Assembly: GCF_001949145.1 (NCBI RefSeq)
Contig: NW_019091528.1
Location: 774,616-813,877, forward strand
Direction of reading: 5' to 3'
Length of the DNA: 39,262 nt
Origin: Acanthaster planci
Taxonomy: Eukaryota > Echinodermata > Asteroidea > Valvatida > Acanthasteridae
A program made the translations under genes and the position numbers. This document shows positions 11,128 to 20,200 of this stretch, piece after piece. Position 1 is the first letter of the stretch, and each line of letters starts with the position of its first letter. Below the pieces are notes generated by a model. The model did not search any database. It saw only the letters and a list, made by a program, of their open reading frames with translations, and was not told the DNA's origin.

Positions 11128-11952
11128 AACCAGGCTCGTGCTCTTAAAAGAAGCCCGGGTAATTCAGCCGGCGACTTTTTATCCAATGACATCTGCTTTG
11201 TTTTAAGAGCTGAAATTTCACCGGTATGTTTACCATTCTGTCGCCCTGAGTCTCCTCTTGCAAACGGCTAAAGCAGTGGGATCTTTGAGATAGTTTGAAA
11301 AACCTTTTGCGAACACGGTCATACCAACCTGTAAACAGTATCGGGAGAGGAGTATTACGTGTCCAGCTCGCAACCCGTTACTACAAGTTCAAGGAATCCC
11401 GCGAATGATCGTCGAAATACTGACGGCTTTTTACTGAGAAACCATGCTTCAGTGCAAAGTGTTCGTGAAATATAAAAATTGCAACAAAGGAAAAGAATGT
11501 CCTGACCAAGCTAAATTAGTTCTCAACCCACGCACAGAACTGCGCCCAAAAAGTCATCAATCAAATTGCCCGGTTCGCAAAACAAAACCACACTCTCATA
11601 TGGACACTATGTTTTTTTCAAGCAGTCACACACCCATGGATATCCATACACGAGTTGACCTTGCGCAAAGTCTCTCCGGTCACCAGACCCGACTGCCTGC
11701 CCACTCTACGTAGAGAGCGACCACTTCTTACAAAAACGCGGCGACTTTGTCCACTTTAATTTAGTCTTTACATACCCAAAATTGCAGCCTATAAAACCAA
11801 GTTTCACATCGATCAGTTGCCGTTATCAGGTTATATCTAATGCTGACGGGCGCGGGCCGACATACTTCGGACGTCGCTGACACATTCGCCACCATTTCTC
11901 CAACACGTGCAAAGGACCTGTAACTCATATGCACCGTATACGTGCACACATC
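11128..11952 (+). promoter_or_regulatory. Probable promoter and 5' UTR of the BEN-domain gene
   Basis: This stretch is visibly richer in CpG than its surroundings. A TATA-like TATAAAA lies at 11790-11796, about 157 nt before the chosen ATG. The transcription start is not determined. Confidence 0.4.
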
Positions 11953-12034
11953 ATGGACTGCCACACAATCAAACAGGAACCGATGCAAGCAGCAACTCCG
12001 GGGTCAACAGACGTGGACCAGGGCAACAACTCTA
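11953..12034 (+). CDS. BEN gene exon 1
   Basis: 27 codons plus one base, start context atcATGG, donor gtaagt at 12035. The phase agrees with exon 2, which is the main support for this short exon. Confidence 0.65.
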
Positions 12035-15000
12035 GTAAGTTTAGTAAGAAGATTCACAAGCCAGCTATTGTGAATTTATACACAAAAATAGAGAGGTATT
12101 CCTGTACTATCACTGTCAGTGACTAATTAGTAATAAGACATCGATTGCGTAATATTTAATACCCTTCTGCAAGTGCCCTATTTTGAATTCTTTGGTTGAA
12201 CTTTGCTTTTTAAGCTCTACTCCCAGCACACTCCAGCCTTACCGTAAATACTGCATGGCTATAGGTGATTTTGCACAATGGTAGAAAGGCACTGTGGAAA
12301 GAGAAAGGGGGATATTTGCACCTTTTTCGTACCTACAATAACTTTCTACCATTGTGCAAAATCACCTGTGCAGTATTTGTGGTAAGGCTTATGCCTAGCC
12401 CACAGAGTGTGCCTGTAGATGGCAGCATGGACATCTGGGATTCTTGCAAAATGGCAGGCATCACGCTGGTGAAAACAGCGACATAAAGGGTGTAGACCAC
12501 TAACTCAAGTGAGAATTTCTGGCCAGCTCATTAGCGTTAAAAGTGCCCCCGCAGTGTCTTTTGAAAAAGGAGATTGTTTGGCCTCCAAAATGGTGAGATT
12601 GTGTAAATCCTTGCCAGGATCAACTCCCTGGGTCTTTGAGCTTTCATACGAGAGCAGAATGTCTAAAAACTACGGTTGAAAAATGGTCCTAAGTGCCCGA
12701 GAAAGTTGAGGGTTGCCACTTGAAAAAATGGCTGCAATCAGACTTTGGAAAAATCCTTTTTTGGGGAGTGATTTTGTTTTGTGGGAATAATTTAAAATGT
12801 AATTGGTTAAACCACGAAAAATTGAAAAGAAATTGAAAGATTGGTGACAAGAATTTCATTTGTGTTTCAGAAATCTCAGGGATGTTAGTATGCATGTTAT
12901 TGGGCCCTGAACAGTGGTGATTTTACACTGTTTACAATGGGGCTTGAATTAGTGGACTGTACCCATATGCACGCACCAACCAGGATCAGTTTACACAGTC
13001 CTTTCTTTGATCAGTATGTACACGCGTGCTTGTTGCAGTTGTTTTCATCAGGGTGGTTTGGTTGCTACCCACAATTTTGTTAAACTCCCGGATGTCCGTG
13101 CTGCCCCACAGCTCTGGGAATACTTTAGCTGGGCTCCATGGTTTGACTGAGCATGTGTGGTTTTGGGGAATTATATATTCGGGGACCCCCTTTTTTCTCA
13201 TTTTATTCTTGTAAAACTGCTCAGCCCCCCAAAAAACCCCAAAGGCAGTGCTCTTTTTATTGTGCTGACCCTATTTTTTTGGAATTTCGAATTGTAAATG
13301 GTGAAAAAGTGACTTTCTTAGTGATATAAAAGTGATAAACCAGCTATGCAAGTCAAGCTGCCATGTGTTAAAACGCTCACAACTTCCCCTCGTAACTTCC
13401 CTCGAAGCTCAAAGCGCTGCCCTCTTTTCACAACATCAACCCTACAGTTATTGAGCACGATGTCATGGTCATTGACCTAGGTGAATCCAAAAGTTAAAAT
13501 GTAGGTCTCCCTTCTAATTTATGGGAACAGGGTTCCCGAATACATGTTTACAATTCCCTGACCTTGTGACTCACTAGTATCTGTGTTTGGATACATGTTT
13601 TCCAATCCAGTAGTGCTGATGAATTTCAAATGTCTCTCTACTGCAGTTTTGGTTAGAACTGAAGTGACAGACATACCGGTCCACATGCATTTCCAAAGAG
13701 GGATTTTGGGGCTTGAGCATATGTTCTTGCAATTTTAGGCTACAGGATACTTCATGACCCATTTACATTTATCTTATCTTAACTGTTTGAATTGACCTTG
13801 GTAGATTTTAATTTGTTATTACTTTTTTTCGTGTGGGTTTGCACGGGGTTAAAACTGCATTTCAATTTTCACACAGACTTGTTTCTTGGGCCAGCTGAAA
13901 TTGCAGGTTGGAAGGAGTTCCATATACGGGCACCAGTAATTATTCCCTGCAGTGACCTACATGTATTAGCCATCAGAAAGCAAAAACATATCCAGAAAGG
14001 TTGAATTTAGGAGGGAAAATACCAAGTCGTTTACTTAGAAAACACAGTTTTCAGACCAGTCTCATAGGGTTCAAGTGGTGTCCAAATATGAAACTAATTC
14101 AAGTAGGTTTTCAAACCAGCCATCCAGGTTTCACCCCAAGAATGTGGCAGACAGCAACCCTCCCCCCATCCCCCAGTTCTGGGGATACCTGGCTAATAGC
14201 TCTGTATTTCTCTCTGTCATTTTTTCTAAAAATGTGGGGTTTTTTTTCATAAAGTTGTGTTTTCAGACAATATTTCTGTGGTCTTTTTGACTTGGCACAC
14301 TTTAGTTTATTGTCAAAATATATTTTTTTAATTTATAGATTTTTGGAGTGGTGATGAAAACCTTTCAAGCATACAGCGTAAAATGTGGAAAAATGAACTT
14401 CAACGTCATTTGCAAATCACTTCAGAGGAGCTCCACCCAATATCAGGAGAATCTGCTTCTAAACAGAGGGACGAAAACATCCATAACCTGTTGTCCCAGT
14501 CTCAAGTTGGATATAGATGTGCTCACACAACCACACAGAATGTCGAATCTCCTACTTCAACTTTAAATGCCTCGTCGTTACTAACAAGTACCTGTGACAT
14601 TCTGCCTAAACCAGAACATGGAGACTTCCATTTGCCTTGCGATGATGACTCTCCATCATCCCCTCAAATTGGTCAGCCCCTTGCCTCATCTCCCTGCATA
14701 CCAGCAAATGGAGACACACAGTCAATCCCGCAACTCCAAGGATTGCCCTGTCTAGAAAATGGCGACACTCAATCACCCCCTCTACCGGCTGACCAGATTA
14801 TGTCAACCCTTTGGGAGATCAAGCATGACCTGCAACAGCTGATTGCTGGGCAGAGAGCACTTCGTGAGTCCGTGGAGTACCTCCACTCAGTCCTGAAGCC
14901 CCAGATGACATGTATTTCATCATCATCCAGCAAAACGCAGCGTGAATTAACGCCTCAGATAACTTCAGGCAAAAGTATAAATACAGGCACAAAAACTCTT

Positions 15001-15474
15001 TACCAAGCACCATCAAAAGACTTTCGGTCTGCTACGCGTCGGCCAGCTCCGACAGTGACACCCGTTTACATTGCCAGCAACGAGACTGGAAAGTTTCTAC
15101 TTGGTGGCTCAGAGGGTCTGGTGCGTGACATCTTTGAGTATCACGGAGACGTCAGGAGAGCATCTACACGTGCGGCATCCAAGCCAGAGGCGACGGGAAG
15201 AATGTTGTGCTCCATTCTGATGCGAAAGGAATTTTCCAAAGAAGACTTGGCGTCTAAAAATGTAACAGGCAAATCAAGGGATCCTAAGACCAAAAAATGT
15301 GTGCCAGTGCCAAAATTGGACAGTAACATCCTGCAAGCAATCTTTCGTCAGGCCAGGTTACAGTTTCCTGATTTCCATGATACTTACACCGATACAAAAT
15401 GTCCAACCGTTCAGCTACTTAATGACACATGCAAACATATTCGACAAAAGATGCTTCTGGCACCCACAGACTAA
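11953..15474 (+). CDS. BEN-domain protein (two exons, about 405 aa)
   Basis: Exons 11953-12034 and 14339-15474 join in phase 1 (donor A|gtaagt, acceptor tttatag) into 405 codons plus TAA. The N-terminus holds a SUMO-type site I6-K7-Q8-E9. A long Ser/Pro/Asp-rich low-complexity region with two copies of NGDTQS follows, then a predicted coiled coil at about 181-217 (WEIKHDLQQLIAGQ) and a C-terminal BEN domain at about 312-398, with EFSKEDLASKNVTGK, PKLDSNILQAIFRQ and RLQFPDF matching the family pattern. BEN domains bind DNA or act in chromatin repression, and many pair them with coiled coils, so a nuclear regulatory role is inferred. I cannot assign a vertebrate orthologue. The first ATG at 11929 is in frame but in a weak context; 11953 has A at -3 and G at +4. 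Confidence 0.82.
12236..12388. mobile_element. Foldback element in BEN intron
   Basis: Arms beginning GCCTTACC and including GGTGATTTTGCACAATGG (about 50 bp each) are inverted around a loop of about 50 bp. There is no ORF and no clear target-site duplication. Confidence 0.75.
12488..12700 (+). repeat. Dispersed direct repeat, copy 1
   Basis: 213 bp that recurs in the same orientation and at the same length at 39050-39262, with about 90% identity by eye. It lies in the BEN intron. No coding frame or terminal inverted repeat is visible, so it may be part of a larger element. Confidence 0.85.
12701..13912 (+). other. BEN intron, middle part
   Basis: Non-coding, with poly-purine and poly-pyrimidine runs. 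I recognise nothing specific. Confidence 0.6.
13913..14095 (+). repeat. Dispersed AGTTCCATAT repeat, copy A
   Basis: It shares GCCATCAGAAAGCAAAAAC, TTTAGGAGGGAA and CAGACCAGTCTCATAGGGTT with copies at 18171-18360 and 18778-18979. Intact copies start AGTTCCATAT and end ATATGGAACT, so this is probably a short terminal-inverted-repeat element. The right end is degenerate here. Confidence 0.75.
14339..15474 (+). CDS. BEN gene exon 2
   Basis: The 1136-nt terminal exon is open from the acceptor at 14337-14338 (FWSGDENLSSIQRK precedes the internal Met) to TAA. It carries the coiled coil and the BEN domain. Confidence 0.88.
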
Positions 15475-15832
15475 TTGACCAAACACTATTTTAAAGTTTG
15501 AGGGGAGAGTTCCAGTCTGACCTGTACCATTTTGCATGTGATTTGAAGATATAACGTATCTTGTTTAAATACCGTATCAGTAGAGAAAAATTGTAAAATA
15601 TGTTACGTGCCTCAGGAAGGAAGGAAATGCAGGTGTGCATGTTGCCCATACTTAGGGTTCTCTAAATTGCTGCAGGTGATTAACTGACATACTGACATGC
15701 ACGCAAACACATGGTTTTCGTTCTGCTTCCCCACTGGCTTCATCATCCATCGCCCCTGGACTTTGAAGTTGTTGGTCTAAAAACAAGTCAGACAGTGCCA
15801 ACAAAATATCAAACTCTATGCATGCAACTATT

Positions 15833-15995
15833 GGGGAGTCCGGTTTGCATAGTGGTTATTTCCTCACCTTCCACCTCTGCGGTCGAGGTTCAAATCCCAG
15901 CTCGGTCCACATACAGATTGAATTTTGGGTCTCTACCCAATTCCATGGGTTTTACCCAGAATATTCCTCTGGGTTCCCCCCACCTTTAAAACTGT
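15833..15995 (+). repeat. tRNA-derived SINE
   Basis: An A-box-like segment (TTGCATAGTGGTTATTTCC at 15844) and B box GGTTCAAATCC at 15887 are followed by a body with ATGGGTTTTACCCAGAATAT. The body differs from the SINE at 10086, so it is a different family. Confidence 0.7.
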
Positions 15996-17086
15996 AACTG
16001 CTTCCCATTTCAATGTGCCCGAGTCTTCAAGTATATGAAGTTGGTGCATCACTTGGAAGATGTATATCCAAACTTAATGTGAATGTTACATATAAATCTG
16101 GTTGGCACAATTCAATACAACTTTTCAGGTATGCCCGTTAAGGGGCGGTTTGTAGAAGTCCTTGTTTCATCTTTTCAATGCAATGTGAGAGAACCTTTTG
16201 GTGGATGTTTTTTATGTGAATCAAATGCTACCCAGGTACATAAACCCTACCCTTTTATTTTCATGTTTTTATTAAATATTTCAATGATCCATTGACTTGT
16301 GTCTTTCCATTCAATTTGTTGTTCAACATTTCACAATTCACACCATAGCATTCTATTTTCCGATCTCTTTGAGTGCATGTTCTCAAGAAGTATTAATTTT
16401 TAATTTCATTCAAAATGCACTGCCTGCAAAGGGCTCAACTGGTTACATGGTTTTCAAGACAGTGTGTTCACTTATACATGTACGTATCAGGCTTACAGTC
16501 ATCACAGTTTTTGAAAGGAGGCTAGTCATGGAAGCTTCCCCTGCTGAAATGTGGGACCTTCCCTTTGAAAAAATGAAGTCCTCCAGAGCCACGATTAGGC
16601 CAGCCATCAAATAAACAACCCCATGGGGTCTTTGTAAGAAAAGCTACCCAGTATCAGGAAATGACTCTGGAGACTGATGGTTCCCCGAAAGCAAAGATAC
16701 TTGTACCCTAGAAAAAAAGGTCACGGTCAAAAAAGTTACCCAATATATACAATGTACATGTACCTGTCAGGATTTGGACAGGATACCCAAGTTGAACGGC
16801 CAGAGAGTAATATTCCACAGTTGCAGTAGATCAGCTGTAGAATACATTTGTTTAACCAACCTGTAGAATTACCTCTTTCATATTTACATTAAATTAATAC
16901 TATTGTGAAGTAACAAACAATAACACTCTTGAAAAGTCATCAGAAAACCTGTGAAAAAAGCAGTCTTTTATTACACTGTAGGTACGTTATAAACAATAAA
17001 TCCCATGATTCGGTAACTTCGAAGTGTAGCCTAGCCCCGAATTTGAGGAGGACTTTTGCGATTCCAGAAGAGAGAGCTAAACAGTT

Positions 17087-17092
17087 TTTATT
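17087..17092 (-). terminator. DTWD2 polyadenylation signal AATAAA
   Basis: tttatt on the plus strand is AATAAA for DTWD2, 37 nt past its stop. A second candidate is at 16967-16972. Confidence 0.5.
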
Positions 17093-17128
17093 TGCAGATG
17101 GTTCACTGACTCGGGAAGGTAGCAAGCA

Positions 17129-17260
17129 TCACCTAAACTCTGGTCGGCTCTTTGGACGGTAGACAAGACCATTCTCCTTGAGGTGTTCCTTGCTGTGGTG
17201 AATGCATGCGCCGTGGTCCAGTTGGAATTGACATAGGGCCCTCAAGGGGCGCACAAGGGT
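17129..17260 (-). CDS. DTWD2: DTWD2 exon 5 (terminal)
   Basis: 44 codons including TGA, acceptor cacttcag. Encodes [20 protein letters not shown] and a basic end. Confidence 0.92.
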   Translation of the reverse strand, partial: TLVRPLRALCQFQLDHGACIHHSKEHLKENGLVYRPKSRPEFR

Positions 17261-20200
17261 CTGAAGTGAGAAACAAGAACTGCATTGATAACCCAACAAG
17301 CTTTCTATACACAAATCATTTCTGATTGTCTCACTTTCACAAAGTCATTGATGAAAATGTTGGACGGGGAAAAGGATCCAACTAACTTTGCTTGGAAACG
17401 TTCTCACCTCCTGAATTTCCGCCCTCTTCTCTAGAATTGCTAAGGACACAGCAACTGATTCTACGGTAGACAAGCAGCTGTTTGTTGGCTGTGTGCGGAT
17501 TACATATTCACTCAGATTTCCACTGGACAATTGCACCTGGTTGGTATAAAAACAAAGATGTGTTACGACTTACTACGCAATCAACCATATCACTGCCTAA
17601 CACTCATCGCAGCCAAAAAGCTGCATTATGGAAAGCCATGCGTATCTTTACAAGGTTTCATGAACATGTTTTTTGTTACATTCTTCACACCTGTTGTGGT
17701 TGACGAAAGATGTTGTTGCTTTTGTACATGCTCCTGGCCTGGTTCCAAGTCCCATCAATCACAATCAGATTGTAGCCTGATTGGCTGTCCGGAGGAAGGG
17801 GTGGGACTTGGGAGATGTCTATCGCCTCTGGCCCTGGGAACAACACAAGGGTCTTGGGATCCCGGCAGACAGCAGTTAGCACTGGGTGACTGAGGAAATA
17901 CAAAGACAAGTACATATAAATAACAAGAAGCACTGAAAAATGGCCAAGTGCACGATCCAACTTGAGGGAATTACCTAAAATACTATTGAAATTTCATAGT
18001 TTTTCTATGTATTACCTCTAACCACAAACTCAAAAAGCAGCTTGCTTAGTCAAATTGTAATCTCCAACACTTCTGCAATTGTCAAATGTGAAGATTGTGT
18101 TATTGAACAATGCCAAACAGTAAGAACAGAAAATCCAGTAAGAACAAATCTTTTAATCTGTTCTCGGGGAGAGTTCAACATACAGACGCCAGTACTTATT
18201 CCCTACAGTGGCCTATTAGCCATCAGAAAGCAAAAACGTCCAGAAAAGTTCAATTTAGGAGGGAAGAAAACCCAAGTCGTTTCCTTAAGAGAATTTTTCA
18301 GACCAGTCTCATAGGGTTTGTGTACAGGGTGTCAAGCGGCGTCCTTTTATGGAACTCTTTTCCTGTTTCTGCCAAAATCAACTAAATCTCATATAACCCA
18401 CTTGTCTATGGACCGATTCGATGACGCCATTACTGCGGTGTCCCCGTCACTAAGGCGTGCATTCCTAGGCTTGACAAGCAGGTGATTTGGGTTAGCAGTG
18501 CACTCCCATTGGCCGATGAGGAAGCATTCAATGTGGATCTCTTTTTTTTCACACGCGCGACGACACCCCAGTAATGGCTCCTCATTCTTGTCACCGGATC
18601 GGCCTATAAGCATGGCTTGGGAGACATGGCCTGACAAGGGTTACATCATGTTCAACATCCCTCTAGCTGAAACTATCAGCTGTAAATTTCCACCTTGGTA
18701 AAAGTACCAATATCACACTGTTTCGTATTCTGGTGCATTGGGCTCCTGTAAAATCTCTGAAAGTTTCAGAACTCGAAAAAATTCCATATGTGGGCAACAC
18801 AGACTTTCCCTTATAATATTACAGCCATCAGAAAGTGATAACATGTCCTGAAAAGTGATATTTAGCTAAGAAAGTTCCAAAGCCTTTGCTCAGAAAACAC
18901 TTGGGTTTTGTGAGATAAGTCCCATAGGATTGTGCACAGGGGCATCAAGTGTTGTCTGTGCATGTATATGGAACTCTTTCCCAGAACTATTCTGTGTATG
19001 GTGTACAAATGAAACAATACAGCAGACTGAAGTGTTGGATCTGGATGAAAACCCATTCTGTCACATTCAACTTCCCAAAATCTGCCCAAAATCCAACACT
19101 TGATTTTGCAGCATGCAACTACGTTATATAGGGCTTCATTCTAAACTTGGTTGGAAGTGCAAAGAAAGTACCACTGAGTTACTAGACTGTTTCGTTTACA
19201 AACTGGAGTAGTCAGGATACTCCAAAGCAAATGCTCAGGGTTAAAGTGATCACAAATATAAATTCTCCTCCCCACACCATGCTTCATCTTGACATTGCGG
19301 CGGCAGACTTTCATTTCATAATTTACCCAATTTCGGAGAAGCGTCTGCCTCGAATGACGTGGCACTTGCCCTGCTGTAAACAGTTCATCAGTATGGGCAC
19401 CGTCCGTAATGATCGGCTCTCCTCGTTTGGATGCTGAATCACGTAGACACACGTTGAGATGTCCAGTGGCTTCTCAGGGAAGTGTGGGCATAGACATACC
19501 TTGGCTGGCCGGCTAATTGATTCAAAAGAAATCTAGAGTTAGGATTCATGTCACAGAACTAAGAAAAAAAAAATTATTGGCACTAGATTTTTTGTAAAAG
19601 AGTTCCACATATATGTACGGACAACACTTGAGGACCCTGTGCCCAAACCTATCTTGGTTCGACCACTTTCGGTGGCGGAGGATGACATCTTGTGTTGTCT
19701 TCATTGTAAGACCATCCTGGGTCAAGAACTATAGATTAATCAGGTTTGCTGATGGGAAAATTTGATTTCATAGCTTTCTTAAACCTGTGAACCATTTCAC
19801 CGCAAAAGTTCGATTCCAAAACCCCATAGTGTTACAACACCATGTAAACCGTGTTGGTTCAGTCACAAGGAGTGTGACAGAGTAGTGACTTTGAGTTCTC
19901 GAAGCAATCACAGCCAACTTATTTACATGTAAGTCAGTTGTTTCCAAAACGTAGACTTGGTTTCTTTATAATCAGATTATAGGAACAGGGTGCTTATGGT
20001 AATGAAAACCCTGTTACCGGTCTACAAGAATAATTTGACAGACGTAGACGCCGCATGAAAACTGGAATTACCCCTAAATCTGTGGGGTCCGATGTCCGCC
20101 TTGTAGGAGGGGGCAGACGTCGGACCCCACAGTTCTGGGGGGTAAACTAGAATGACTCTTCCAACTAACCAAGCTCTACTGAGTGGAGCGTCAGTATTCC

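Larger units (their letters stand above)
15475..17128. other. Intergenic between convergent BEN and DTWD2 genes
   Basis: It holds the BEN 3' UTR, a SINE at 15833-15995, an AATAAA at 16610-16615 and DTWD2 polyadenylation signals near its right end. The ORFs here are short and without recognisable domains. Confidence 0.6.

Noticed and set aside
19141-19452. Minus-strand frame resembling a THAP zinc finger ([10 protein letters not shown])
   Set aside because: The other frame of the same bases encodes the conserved DTWD2 blocks [10 protein letters not shown] and RGRRFSE with correct splice phases, so the THAP-like peptide is a shadow.
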